Source: Okapia johnstoni (lineage: Eukaryota; Chordata; Mammalia; Artiodactyla; Giraffidae). Taken from it: DNA of 64,000 nucleotides. Below are positions 36,101-46,379 of the stretch, piece after piece (position 1 is the stretch's first letter; the number at the start of each line of letters is the position of its first letter). The notes under the pieces were generated by a model. That model ran no database searches. It saw only the letters and a program-made list of their open reading frames with translations, and had not been told where the DNA came from. The stretch covers positions 79,962,385 to 80,026,384 of the forward strand of contig CM044315.1 of the NCBI GenBank assembly GCA_024291935.2, read 5' to 3'. A program made the position numbers and the translations under genes.

Positions 36101-36636
36101 CAGATCAGACACCTCTACTCTATGTTACTGCGGCCCCTGTATTTCTTCTTTACGGTTATTTCTACACTTCCAGTCCTCCAGCTACTTATTAATAAAACGA
36201 TCGATGAAATACCTGATGGTAAACTCACCATCCTATTCCCGGGGTCTGCCAAAGGCCTGCCAATTAGTAATTTCCCCTTCTCTGTCTGCCTCCGCCAACT
36301 TCCTTGGTCTTCTTTCCAGAGTACTCAAAACAGTCTCCATCGGAAGTTACCTGAAATCTCTTTACTCCCAGCACCCAACGCTGACCACTAACGGAACAAA
36401 CCACACGTGATTAATGCTCTCTTCCTCGCATCCCTTCCCTTCCCAACCTGTTCCTCGGACCCCTAATCCTCCCGATTTCTGCTCCCCTCGACTTTCCCAG
36501 TGTCCGTGCCCTCAGCCCCCACGCGGTGTCCTGGGGTGACGCCCTGACTCACCTCTGTGAACTGGTGCGAAGACACGGGCCACTGGTTCAGGCCCTCGGC
36601 CCCCTGCTCCATTTGAGCTGGGGATGGGTTGCACAT
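23894..36636 (-). CDS. KLF17: KLF17, Kruppel-like factor 17
   Basis: Nuclear zinc-finger transcription factor; in humans it is linked to early-embryo/naive pluripotency and to restraint of epithelial-mesenchymal transition. Seen on the - strand: coding exons 36636-36553, 25335-24471 and 24138-23894 (phases 0 and 1, GT-AG introns) give 1194 nt or 397 residues, close to the human length of about 389. The middle exon is Pro/Met/Ser-rich with the KLF17 signatures [29 protein letters not shown] and [16 protein letters not shown]. Fingers: C-x4-C, C-x4-C, C-x2-C, with helices [16 protein letters not shown] and RSDHLRQH. After them comes a 22-residue tail. The start at 36636 is chosen because human KLF17 also begins eight residues before the MEQ methionine; 36612 is the alternative. 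The gene converges on KLF18. Confidence 0.93.
24471..25335 (-). CDS. KLF17: KLF17 coding exon 2: regulatory region and zinc finger 1
   Basis: 865 bp. The acceptor TTTTTTTCTCCAAG lies just above 25335 and the donor is CACACAG|GTAAAT. Codes for the low-complexity Pro/Met/Ser-rich region and finger 1 ([12 protein letters not shown]). Phase 1 at its end, as in KLF18. Confidence 0.93.
25500..25622 (+). repeat. CHR-type SINE in KLF17 intron 1
   Basis: GGACTTCCCTGGTAGTCCAG to a (AAAT)n tail. Confidence 0.85.
25944..26215 (+). repeat. CHR-type SINE
   Basis: GAATTCCCTGGTGGTCCAGTGG through CACAACTAGAGAAAGACTG, ending in a long A tract (26203-26220). Confidence 0.85.
26216..26994. other. Unassigned AT-rich part of KLF17 intron 1
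   Basis: A-rich; part (26870-26960) resembles L1 text. No coding signal. Confidence 0.35.
27489..27690 (+). repeat. CHR-type SINE
   Basis: GGACTTCCCTGGTTGTCCCGTGG to an AAATAAAT tail. Confidence 0.85.
27694..28045 (+). repeat. CHR-type SINE, long form
   Basis: GGTTTCCCTGGTGGCTCAGTGG, CTACCGAGCTTGTGTTCTAGAG, and an AAATAAATAA tail; directly follows another copy. Confidence 0.85.
29907..30118 (+). repeat. CHR-type SINE in L1
   Basis: GGGACTTCCCTGGTGGTCCAG, GGTCGGGGAATTAAGATTC, (AAT)n/A tail. Confidence 0.85.
30913..31155 (+). repeat. CHR-type SINE in L1
   Basis: L1 text AAAATAATTACTT occurs on both sides (30899 and 31155), a probable target-site duplication. Confidence 0.87.
31647..32022 (+). 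repeat. CHR-type SINE in L1, long form
   Basis: GGATTTCCCTGGTGGTGGACAC head, repeated CCACAACTACTGAAG modules, (AAAT)n tail. Confidence 0.85.
32701..33305. other. Unassigned part of KLF17 intron 1
   Basis: AT-rich, no named repeat recognised. Confidence 0.35.
33306..34036 (+). repeat. BovB 3' fragment
   Basis: AGGAGAGTGAAAAAGCTGGC to GACTGAACAGAACTGAA. It holds a small internal repeat (AATATTCAGGACTAATATTGGAAGGACTGAT). Confidence 0.92.
34246..34425 (+). repeat. L1 3' end fragment
   Basis: ACTATATAGCACACGGAACTATATAC and TGAATCACTTTGCTGTACAGCAG; ends in a T/A-rich tail. Confidence 0.6.
34430..36110. repeat. Ancient mammal-wide repeat DNA, interrupted
   Basis: C/T-rich text (TCCAAACACTTGTCAGAGTCC; CTTCAATGGCTTTCCCCTGC; CTTTGGTCTC) fits an old dispersed repeat. 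It is split by an antisense L1 3' end (34885-34990) and by the inverted-repeat arm at 35580-35786. I cannot name the family. Confidence 0.4.
35580..36412. repeat. Imperfect inverted repeat, arms of about 205 bp
   Basis: The reverse complement of 35580-35786 aligns with 36205-36412: shared blocks include ATGGTRAACTYACCAT, GTCAAAGGCCTG-type, AGTTACCTG, CCCAGCACCCA and CACGTGATT. About 420 bp separates the arms. Either two opposite copies of one old repeat or a true inverted duplication. Confidence 0.7.
36553..36636 (-). CDS. KLF17: KLF17 coding exon 1
   Basis: 28 codons starting [11 protein letters not shown] and ending at TTCACAGAG|GTGAGT in phase 0. The frame stays open upstream to 36720, but family length favours 36636. 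It lies in a short GC- and CpG-rich stretch. Confidence 0.8.
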
Positions 36637-36860
36637 TGACACTGCACTAGGGACCAGACCCACACCCGAGCAGAGCTGAGACTCGCGGCGCGTCGCAGGT
36701 CTGGTACTGCCACGCCACAATCACCGCGCTCGGCTTCTACTTCTCTCCGCGGGGGGAGGGGGCGGAGCCAAGGGCCGCACCCACCGACCCACCCAGCAGC
36801 CGCTGCCCCACCCTGCCGCGCTTGGGCCCCGCGCTCATCCTGCCCTAAGGCAGCAGGGTC
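36637..36860 (-). promoter_or_regulatory. Probable KLF17 promoter, GC-rich, TATA-less
   Basis: GC- and CpG-rich DNA directly upstream of the first ATG, with an Sp1-type GC box (+ strand GGGGGCGGAGCC near 36759-36770). No TATA box at a sensible distance. This contrasts with the TATA promoter of KLF18. Confidence 0.5.
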
Positions 36861-37408
36861 ACTAACAGGGGACCTCAAGACTCTCATTACTTGTGTCTCA
36901 AGTCTTCACCACCCTACCTGCCCCACCCGCCTTTCTGAGCATTTTTATTTGGCCTAAGTGAGGGTGGGGACCCCAAGGTTTCAGACTTCGGTCAGGCCAT
37001 GTTGACTTTATGAAGGGACGAGGGAAGGAGGCTGGAGAGAACATCAGGTCTGCAGACAGGAGAGCTTCCAGCACCACCCCACCAGCTCGGGGTTCTTGCC
37101 GTGAGCTGGATCTCCTCCGCTATAGGCCAGGTACCAATATCCTGAATGTACCAGCTGAAGACTGGGAGCTCTGGGAAACAAAGTCTTTTTTCCTATGGTA
37201 CTTCGGGACTACCTACTGTGCGTTGGGAGCTATCTTTTGCAACTAAGGATGCAATGACAAATGAGACAGAACCAAGTCCTTGCGCTCAGCGAATTTTCAT
37301 CCTAAATGGGCAGACAGGAAAAGAATATAATAAAATCAGCAGTCAACATAATTTTAGATGGGGCTGAGCACTGTGGAGAAAACAAAACAGGACAAGTGAG
37401 TTATTCTG

Positions 37409-37455
37409 TTTCAGGCACTAGGTTCTCAGGCGAGCTGAGAACCTAGTGCCTGAAA
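37409..37455. repeat. Perfect 21-bp inverted repeat (hairpin) with 5-base loop
   Basis: Arms 37409-37429 and 37435-37455 are exact reverse complements (outer TTTCAGGCAC, inner GTTCTCAG), separated by GCGAG. It lies about 0.8 kb upstream of KLF17 exon 1. Confidence 0.95.
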
Positions 37456-38198
37456 GGAACCAGACATAGGAAGATTGGAGGAAGATGGAAGAAGAAAGAG
37501 CTTGGTAGGCCAGTTGGGCAAGGGAGGGCCAGGTGACCTCAGTGATGTGAATAAAGGGGGAGGATGGAATGACATGAGAGCAGAGATGAGCAGGGTCCTG
37601 GAGACTGTGGAAAGTAGTTTGGATTTTATTCTAGGGGTGGTGGGAAACCACTGAAGGATTTTTAAGCAAGAAATTGGTATGATCTAAGTTTTTAAAATAA
37701 TTATTGGACAGGGACCTACTGTATAGCACAGAGAACTTTATTTAGTGTCTCGGGATGCTTTCCTCTCATGGGAAAGAATCTGAAACACTTTGCTTTACAC
37801 TTGAAACTAACACAACATTGTAAATTAACTGTACCTTGATAAAAAGAAAATAATCCTTCCATTCCTTTGAGGCTTATGGAAAAGAGAGAAGCAGGGATGC
37901 CAGTTAAAAAGCTTAAGGAGGTCTCCAAGAAAGAGAAGTCATTGTTCAGTGGTCGGGGGGAGGGTGGTGGTGATGGTCATTAAAGAATATTTTAGAATTT
38001 TAAAAGATGGGACTTGGTAGTGGATTTGAATGGTAAAGGACTGGGAGGAAAAGAAGAATTAAAGGTGACCCTTAGATTACTTGGGAAGGAACCAAGTGCT
38101 GACTGCACCATTTGGTAATACTGAAAGATAGGAATTTGAGAAGATATAGAAGCTGCTGAGACGAGAATTCCACTTTAGACATGTTGACTTTGAGATGA

Positions 38199-38400
38199 CT
38201 TTCCTGGTGACTCAGAGGTAAACAACCCACCTGCCAATGCAGGAGACACGGGTTCGATCCTTGGGTCAGGAAGATTCCCTGGAGAAAAATACGGCAACTC
38301 ACTCCAATATTCTTGCCTGGGAAATCCCATGGACTGAGGAGCCTGGTGGGCTAAGCCCATAGAGCCGCAGAAGAGTCAGACACGACATAGCAACTAAAAC
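38199..38400 (+). repeat. Bov-tA SINE
   Basis: CTTTCCTGGTGACTCAGAGG to CAGACACGACATAGCAACTAA. Confidence 0.9.
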
Positions 38401-38652
38401 AAACAACAAACAGATTAAATAAGTTCAGAGAGACATCAGGGGTATAAATGTAAATTTAGGTGTTGTCAGCATAGAGATGGTGGTTTTAAGGCCATAAGAA
38501 TGGATGATATCAACTAGGAAGATAACAGGACAGAACCCGAATTCCCCCTACATTTAAGATCAGGTATAACAGTGAGGTCATCCAAAGACACTGGAAAATA
38601 ACCACCAGATGGAGGAAAAGTCAGGAAATTATATTTCAGGAAGCCAAGAGAC

Positions 38653-38745
38653 GGAATTACCTGGCAGTCCATTGGTTAGGACTCTGGGCTTCCATTGTCG
38701 GGGGCCCAGATTCCACAAGCCATGTGGTGGGAGAAAAAAAAAATC
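38653..38745 (+). repeat. CHR-type SINE, truncated
   Basis: ACCTGGCAGTCCATTGGTTAGG to an A tract. Confidence 0.7.
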
Positions 38746-39080
38746 AGGAGAAACGTGTGTAAAAGAGGAAATGTTACATTACATCAAATGTTGCTAAGAA
38801 CCAGGTAAGAGCCTATGAGATTTGACAAGGTGGAGATCCTTGGTGACTTTGACTATGACTTTGGCAGTTACAGAGGAGATAGAAGCCTGACTGGAGTGGG
38901 TAAGAAGGGAACAGGTGCTGATAAGGTAGACACACCGTCTGGTAAACAAATTTTTCCGAGGAGTCTAAAACTGACATTTAAGCAGAGAGAGGGTTTAATT
39001 ATAGGAGTGACAATGATAAGGGAAGAATAGACAGGATCCAAGGTACGAATAGACAAGAGAGCTTTTGGTGAGAGCAGGGA

Positions 39081-39951
39081 CTTCTCTATTATAACAGGTG
39101 AGATAATAAGTCTTAAGACTCAGTGTCTTCACTAAGAAGGGTGTGACTGAGAGCAGGCCCTTGAGAAGCAGTGCTCCAGTGCTTCCATAACTAACACCTG
39201 CTCAGGTATCAGCTTTGGTACCACCTCTTTATGGGCTTTCTCTGACTCGAGTTTGCTGTCTCTTCCAGTTACCATTCACCTAGTGTTTCTTCTAACATGG
39301 CACTTAGAAAATATTTGTGGAATGAATGATATTTGACAGAGTCGGTCATTTTTTAACACCTCACTCCTTTATAGGACAAAATTATTTTCATAAATCAAAT
39401 GTATTAATTAACTTCATGTTAATTTCATATCACTCTGGCTTTGAGATTTGGGATCTCTCCTGATTCTCACCATTAGCAATCAGCACTTGAGAGGATTAGC
39501 TCTGTGATTTATGAACAATCCATTCATGTCTTTATTTCATCATTCCCCCTTCCCCCAGGGCAAGGCATGACAGGACAGAGACAACCCACCCTTCAGTCTT
39601 TTAATATAGAACATATTTTTGTTGTGGACATCTGGAACACCAGGGACTGGAGAGGAAGAGATTATCCTGGGGTCCTGCCTCCTGCCCCCACCTAAAACTA
39701 CACTCATGGTCTGCTGACTGTCCTAGAGAGAGATGCCTCAGGCTTGGGAATGACTCAGGGGCAGGCATGCCCCCCTATTTCCCCTCAGCCTGGGTCATTC
39801 TGGACTCCAGTCTTGGTTCGGCGACCTGTCCCTTCACCCACTCTACCCCACCATCCAAGGTAGCTCTGATTCCTGTGAGTATTTCAAACATACCAAAAAG
39901 CTTGGTACCAAGCACTGGGCATTGTTACATTTTCATCCTTATCTCTCTTAG
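39081..39951. other. Unassigned intergenic DNA with L2-like traces
   Basis: An L2-like stretch near 39180-39250 (GGTACCACCTCTTTATGGGC). No gene recognised. Confidence 0.35.
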
Positions 39952-40141
39952 GGCTTCTGTGGTGGCTTAGTCCACCTGCAATGCAGGAGACCCAAGTTCG
40001 ATCCCTGGTTCAGGAGGATCCCCTGGAGAAGGAAATGGCAACCCACTCCAGCATTCTTGCCTGTGAAATCCCATGGACAGAGGAGCCTGGGGGGCTACAG
40101 TCCATGAGATTGCAAGAGTCAGACACGACTGAGCAACTGGA
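39952..40141 (+). repeat. Bov-tA SINE
   Basis: GGCTTCTGTGGTGGCTTAG to CAGACACGACTGAGCAACTGG. Confidence 0.9.
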
Positions 40142-40825
40142 CCACCACCACTACTTCTTTCATCATTCAGAGAGGATTATCACATCCATTTATACATACT
40201 GAGGCTCAGAGAAAAGCAGTCCATCAAATCATAGGAAGGTAATTCCAAAACCATATGCTACTTAATGTCTCCAGAACGTGTTTCTCTGTCAGGAGTATCC
40301 TTCCTGTTCATCATTAGAGCATCTGCAATCTGACTAACTCCTGCCTGTCTTGCACCTCCTTCCTACAAGGTAGGCTTCCCCGATACTTAGGCTGGGTTAC
40401 GTGACTTCTCTGTGCTCCCATTGCCTTGGGTTACCCACATCTTGGCACAAATAACTAATTACTTTTTTGTTGATGATGTGATTATTATTTATTTGCTTAA
40501 GAGTCTTTCTTTTCTGCCTTCCCCCGTCTCACTGTGAGGCCCACATATACATACCCCATTCTGTTTGCTCTCTCTTCTCTGTTCTACTCAGAGTGGGGTC
40601 CATGGACAACACCAGTTTGAAAACTTGACCAATCTGCAATGAGATCGGTACAGGAATTGAGAGAAACATTTATAAACTTTTATAGTAATTTTGCAAGTAA
40701 TTTTTGTTAATTAACTCTAGTAACAAAAAACTGGAACTTGTATTTTTTTATGCTTTTTCTTTCACTTTATTTTTCTAGTAGTTGATTTTCATTGTATTCT
40801 ATAAAAAAAAAACCGTTCTTTTTCA
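40142..40825. other. Unassigned intergenic DNA
   Basis: Possible L2 trace near 40280-40430; otherwise nothing recognised. Confidence 0.35.
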
Positions 40826-41072
40826 AAAATATTCATTTATTTATTTGGCTGTTTCAGGTCTTAGTTGGGGCAAACGGGATCTTTGTTGCATCATCACGGG
40901 GATCTTTCATTGTGGCTCACGGACTCTCTAGTTGTGGGATGTGGACTCAGTAGTTGAGGCCTGTGGGTTAGTTGCTCTGAGGCATGTGACGTCTTAGTTC
41001 TGCAGGGATCAAACCTGAGTCTCTTACATTGCAAGGTGGATTCTTAACCACAGGACCACCAGGGAAGTCCTG
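40826..41072 (-). repeat. CHR-type SINE, antisense
   Basis: ATTTATTTATTTGGCTGTTTCAG to GGACCACCAGGGAAGTCCTG. Confidence 0.88.
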
Positions 41073-41475
41073 AAAGAATCCATTCTTGATTGGCTGGAAA
41101 AAGAAAAAAGAAAAGAAATGGTCCTTCACTAGGATAGTTTGAGAAGCACTGGCTTTTGTTTCCCAGAAGCCAGGACAGGTTCCAGTATAAAAAGACACTG
41201 AATAAATGCAAAAGTGAATAAAAAGTGAATTCAGTTGACAAATGTGTCTATCCTAAGGTAATAAAATAGACAGAACTTAGTGCTGTTAGGTTAATGCTGG
41301 GGAAGAGAAGTGAGTCCAAGGAAACTCCCAGGTGTTTACTTTGAGTTCTGGGAGCTTGCTCATGCCATTCCCTAAGATATAGGGAACAATGGAAGGGGAA
41401 CAGATGCAGGGCATATTACAGATGATGATTTCATTTTTGAACAGGTTGACTTTGAGGTTACCTATAAGATCGCCA

Positions 41476-41803
41476 GACTTCCCTTGTAGCTCAGCTGGTA
41501 AAGAATCTTCTTGTAATGCAGGAGACCCTGGTTTGATTCCTGGGTCAGGAAAGGTCCCCTGGAGAAAGAATAGGCTACCCATTCCAGTATTCATAGGCTT
41601 CCCTGGTGGCTCAGACAGTAAGGAATCCACCTGCAATGCAGGAAACCTGGGTCAATCTCTGGGTTGGGAAGATCCCCTGGAGGAGGGCATGACAACTCCC
41701 TCCAGTATTCTTGCCTGGAGAATCTCCAAGGACAGAGGAGCCTGGTGGGCTACAATCCATGGGGTCGCAAAGAGTCGGACATAACTGAGCAACTAAGCAC
41801 AGT
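41476..41803 (+). repeat. Two tandem Bov-tA SINEs
   Basis: A truncated copy (41476-41593, stopping at CCCATTCCAGTATTCATA) is followed at once by a full copy (41596-41803, ending ACATAACTGAGCAACTAAGC). The same truncated-plus-full arrangement recurs at 62633-62948. Confidence 0.9.
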
Positions 41804-42460
41804 ATAGCACATGAGACAGCGAAATAGGGATATTCCAGAGGCAGATAGATATATGGGTCAGATGCTTGGGAAGCAAAGTCTAGGCTGGAGGTGTAGATAT
41901 CAGAGTTGAAACCATTAGGTTGTAATCAGACAACCTGGGACAGACTAGATATCATACTTTCCTGCTGCCTCAACAGCTCCGCAGTCTGTGAGCCTCCTGC
42001 CGAGGAGAAAAGGTGCACAGTGTGAGGAGGATGGCCCCTGCCACAAGTTCCCCTTCTTGTCCTATCCTGACTGTGACCTAGTGACATCAAACACACCAAT
42101 GAAATCTCTTCATTCCTTTTGCTGTGTACATCACCCTGATCCTCAGGGAGGAACTTGCCCACCATCTTCAGTCTCTCCCAGCACCCCGCCTGCTTGGTTG
42201 AGCTGGCTCCCTTAGTGATCCTCCCACATAGCCCCCTGGCATGCCTGCCTCTCTCTTCTACAGCCTGTGAGTATGGTAAATCTCTTTCACTTTCATATGT
42301 CTTGATGTGGTGTTATTCCATATCCATACTGATAATTTTTTAAAAAATTTAAGAACATAGTTATTTCTTAAACATACTTACGAATCCCATTCTGCTCACT
42401 TTTTTTTCAGACTTTAAACTTTCTATTTTGTATTGGGGTGTAGCTAGTACAATACAATCG
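41804..42460. other. Unassigned intergenic DNA
   Basis: 41810-41930 continues the ancient repeat seen at 38-39 kb. The rest shows nothing recognised. Confidence 0.35.
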
Positions 42461-42808
42461 GTGTTGGAGAAGACTCTTGAGAGTCCTTTAGACTGCAAGA
42501 TCAAACCAGTCCATCCTAAAGGAAACCAGTCCTGAATATTCATAGGAAGGACTGATGCTGAAGCTGAAGCTCCAGTACTTTGGCCACCTGATGCAAAAGA
42601 GCTGACTCATTAGATAAGACCCTGATACTGCGGAAGATTGAAGGCAGGAGGAGAAGGGGACGGCAGAGGATGAGGTGGTTGAATGGCATCATTGACTCAA
42701 TGGGCATGAGTTTGAGCAAGCTCTGAGAGATGGTAAAGGACAGGGAAGCCTGGCATGCTGCAGTCCATGGGGTCTCAAAGAGTCGAACATGACTGAGCAA
42801 CTGAACAG
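42461..42808 (+). repeat. BovB 3' end
   Basis: GTGTTGGAGAAGACTCTTGAG to ATGACTGAGCAACTGAACAG. Confidence 0.92.
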
Positions 42809-43421
42809 CCGATTAACAATGTTGTGGTAGTTTCAGGTGAACAGCGAAGGGACTCAGCCATACATATAATCCCATTCTGCTCTTAATCTGTACAGCATTC
42901 TAACAGATACTGCTGGGGCTTATGGTGGGGTGAGGAAGATGACCGGAAAAGGCAAGTCTGGGGATCAGGAAAGCACTGGGCAGAGTAGAAAACAGTAGAG
43001 AGCTAGAGAAGTCAGTAGTGAACTTGAAAGTTTGTCTGGGAGTGAAGATGAGGCTAGGACAGAAAATTAGAGCCAGATTTTGAAGGTTATAGGCTGGCAC
43101 TTCATCATAAATTACAGATAGACGCTGCAGATAGATGCTCTCTCTCTGTTTCCTGACAATGTAAAGAAGATATGGATAAAAGTACTAGGATTGCACCAGT
43201 TTATAATAGTAAAGGAAATTTGGAAACAACCTAAATATGTACCAATAGGAGAATGTATACCTTGGTTACAGTCAAAGAATGGAATTCTGTCTTCAGTCAG
43301 AATGAATAAAAAAGAATGCCATGTATCATTATAAACCTCAAACATGTAATCTGATAAATGTAATGTAGCACCCTGGGTTGGATCCTAGAACAGGAAAAGG
43401 ACATGGAAATGGAAAAACTGG
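42809..43421. other. Mixed repeat-like DNA
   Basis: 43190-43370 resembles L1 3' ORF2 text (ACCTAAATATGTACCAATAGG). No gene. Confidence 0.35.
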
Positions 43422-43545
43422 TAAGGAAATTCCCTGGCAGTTCAGTGGGTAGAAATCCAAGCTTCTGTTGCAGTGGGCGTGGGTTCAATCCCTGGTTGGG
43501 GAACTAAGATACCAAAAGCCACAGGGCAGCACCAAACATTAAAAA
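43422..43545 (+). repeat. CHR-type SINE, truncated
   Basis: AAATTCCCTGGCAGTTCAGTGG to CAGGGCAGCACCAAAC. Confidence 0.78.
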
Positions 43546-43914
43546 TAAACTATGTACTATTATTTAGTTTACATAATTTATACTGTATCAATTATATCAA
43601 TAAAACTAGAAAAAAAACTTGGAAGATGAGTACATTGGTGATCTCTGTTACTCTCTCTTTTTTTTAAAGAAAGGAGAAAAGACCTTAAGGATTTTCTGAA
43701 TTGTCACATTATATAACTATAGAGCAGATCTTAATTTCTCAGTAATGTCATCTCAGACCTCAGCCCCAGGTTCACAGTAACTCTGTCAAAGTAGAAATTT
43801 TTAAAGCTTAACTCAGAAGATTGGGAAAGCTGATTGAGAGAGCAGTTAAAGAACAGAGATTTACATAATCACATGGGAAGGGAATGTTTAAATAAGTTTG
43901 CTAAAGTAGAGGCT

Positions 43915-44225
43915 TATGGACTAAATGTTTGTGGTCCCCAAAATTCATATGTTGAAATGTGATGGTAATAGGAAGTGGACTTTTGGGGAAATAATTAGGT
44001 AAGGAGGCTGGAACCCTCATGAATGGGACTAGTGCCCTTATGAGAGAGCTCTTTCTGGCATGTAAGGATATAACGAGAAGACGGCAGTCTGCAGCACAGG
44101 AGAGGGCCCTCAGCAGAACTTGACCATGCTGGCACCCTGATTTTGGACTTCCAGCCTTCAGAACTGTGAAAAATAAATTCCTATTGTTTATAATCCACCC
44201 AGTCTGTGGTACTTTGTCATAGCAA
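43915..44225 (+). repeat. Ancient dispersed LTR/DNA-type repeat
   Basis: GGACTAAATGTTTGTGGTCCCC, CCCTCATGAATGGGACTAGTGCCC, CTTCAGAACTGTGAAAAATAAATT and ACCCAGTCTGTGGTACTTTGTC, in order, fit a well-known mammal-wide repeat; exact family not certain. Confidence 0.6.
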
Positions 44226-44978
44226 AACAATGTACTGCACTACGTTTGAAGTTATCTTCTCTACTGGCCAAATATCACTTACGCATTTACTAGGCAAAAA
44301 TCTACAAGTCAACTTGTAACTTCAGTGAATCTAGGCTGTAATTAGTAGTAATAGCAAGTCAAAGGTACATCCCCTAGAGAATTAACTAATAAATCCTATT
44401 GGACTATAGTATAACATTGAAAGGACTCAAAAGAGTTATGTTATCATTATGGCAGAGTAAGAGCATTCTACCATCTTCCTCCCGAAGAGCAACAATTTAG
44501 AGATTGAACAGAGATGATAAGAGGACCAGTTTTGCTTTACTTCCCCCAGAGAGGAGCACAGCTCAGTGCTAAGAGGGACCATTTTGTCCCATGACTCTTC
44601 TCATGGGGGAAAGTGAGCTTGTGAGTGAATGTCTAGCATCCTCAGTTGTGCAGGCCACTGCCAAAGACTCCCACTTCTTTGTTGCTCCATCCCAGAACCT
44701 GAGGTGTGCCTCACAACAGAAAGGTAGGGAGCAGCAGATAGAGCCCACAGGGGGCATCCAAGGGACACAGATCCTAGTAACTGTGTCACAAACTCCATCA
44801 GGAGGTCTGTGCATGGGCCACTGGAGATGCTTCACCTTCAAATCCCCCCAACTGTCCCTCAGCACCCCAGAACTCCACATGCATCACCCATGCACACCCC
44901 CACCTCATGACTGGCTCCCCATCATTGCTCCCAGCAGCAGTGAGAATCAGCTTTTGCAGTTGGTTAGCAAGAACACCA
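44226..44978. other. Unassigned intergenic DNA
   Basis: Open frames on both strands at 44590-45170 run into BovB and have no recognisable domain. Nothing else identified. Confidence 0.35.
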
Positions 44979-45337
44979 ACTTCTGCTTCATTGACCATGC
45001 TAAAGCCTTTGACTGTGTCGATCACAACAAACCATGGAAAATTCTTAAAGAGATGGGAATACCAGATCACCTTACCTGCCTCCTGTGAAACCTGTATGCA
45101 GGTCAAGAAGCAACAGTTAGAACCAGACATGGAACAATGAACTTGTTCCAAATTGGGAAAGGAGTATGTCAAGGCTGTATATTGTCACCTTGCTTATTTA
45201 ACTTATATGCAGAGTACATCATGCGAAATGCAGGGCTGGATGAAGCACAAGCTTAAATCAAGATTGCTGGGAGAAATATCAATAACTTCAGGTATGCAGA
45301 TGACCCCACCTTTATGGCAGAAAGTGAAGAGGAACTA

Positions 45338-45633
45338 TCCTAAAGGAAATCAGTCCTGAATATTCGTTGGAAGGACTGATGCTGAAGCTGAAACTCCAGT
45401 ACTTTGGCCACCTGATGCAAAAAACAGACTCTCTGGAAAAGACCCTGATACTGGGAACGATTGAAGGCAGGAGGAGAAGAGGATAACAGAGGATGAGATG
45501 GTTTGGCAGCACCACTGACTCGATGGACATGAGTTTGAGCAAGCTCTGGGAGTTGTTATAGACAGGGAAGCCTGGCGTGCTGCAGTCCATGGGGTTGCAA
45601 AGAGTCAGCCACAACTGAGCGACTGAACTGAAC
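45338..45633 (+). repeat. BovB 3' end nested in BovB
   Basis: Flanked by TGAAGAGGAACTA (45325-45337) and TGAAGAAGAACTA (45634-45646), one mismatch in 13. The left end is 5'-truncated. Confidence 0.88.
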
Positions 45634-45969
45634 TGAAGAAGAACTATAGAGCCTCTTGATGAGAGTGAAAGAGGAGAGTGAAAAAGCTGTCTTAAAACTC
45701 AACATTCAGAAAACTAAGATCATGGCGTCTGGTCCCATCACTTCATGGCAAATAGATGGGGAAACAATGGAAACAGTGACAGACTTTATTTTCTTGTGCT
45801 CCAAAATCACTGCAAATGGCAACTGCAGCCATGAAATTAAAAGATGCTTGCTCTTTGGAAGAAAAGCTATGACAAACCTGACTGTTTTAAAAAATAGAGA
45901 CATTACTTTGCGAACAAAGGTCTGTATAGCCAAAGCTCTGGTTTTTCCAGTAGTCAAATATGAATGTGA

Positions 45970-46379
45970 AGTAAGCCAGAAAGAAAAACACCAATACAGT
46001 ATACTAGCACATATATATGGTATTTAGTCAATCAGTAAAGATAACCCTGTATTCGAGACATCAAAAGAGACACAGATAAATAGAACAGTATTATGGACTC
46101 TGTGGGAGAGGGCAAGGGCGGGATGATATGGGAGAATGGCATGGAAGCATGTAAATTATCATATGTGAAACGAATCACCAGTCTAGGTTCAATGCATGAT
46201 ACAGGGTGCTCGGGGCTGGTGCACCGGGATGACCTGGAGGGATGGGATGGGGAGGGAGGTGGGAGGGGGGTTCTGGAAGGGGAAAACATGTACACCCATG
46301 GTGGACTCATGTCAATGTATGGCAAAACAAATACAATATTGTAAAGTTAAAAAATAGAAAATAAACTAATTAAAAAAAA
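45970..46379 (+). repeat. Truncated ruminant L1 3' end nested in BovB
   Basis: GGACTCTGTGGGAGAGGGC, GGGATGATATGGGAGAATGGC and CAAAACAAATACAATATTGTAAAG with an A-rich tail are typical of the bovine L1 3' UTR. Perfect 10-bp target duplication ATGAATGTGA at 45960-45969 and 46380-46389. Confidence 0.85.

Larger units (their letters stand above)
37456..39080 (+). repeat. Ancient mammal-wide repeat stretch with SINEs
   Basis: GGATTTTATTCTAGGGGTGG, ACCACTGAAGGATTTTTAAGC, GACATGTTGACTTTGAG and GGTGTTGTCAGCATAGAGATGG, in that order, are familiar from an old dispersed mammalian repeat that I cannot name. The same family recurs at about 41400-41480 and 41810-41920. Interrupted by an L1 3' end (37700-37850), a Bov-tA and a CHR-type SINE. 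Confidence 0.45.

Noticed and set aside
36588..36887. A 99-codon minus-strand frame over the KLF17 promoter
   Set aside because: It is in a different frame from KLF17, is Arg/Ala/Gly-rich because of GC content, and lies over the promoter and exon 1.
44590..45140. A 165-codon plus-strand frame
   Set aside because: The first part has no recognised domain and the end reads into BovB RT sequence (FIDHAKAFDCVDH); a chance fusion of unassigned DNA and BovB.
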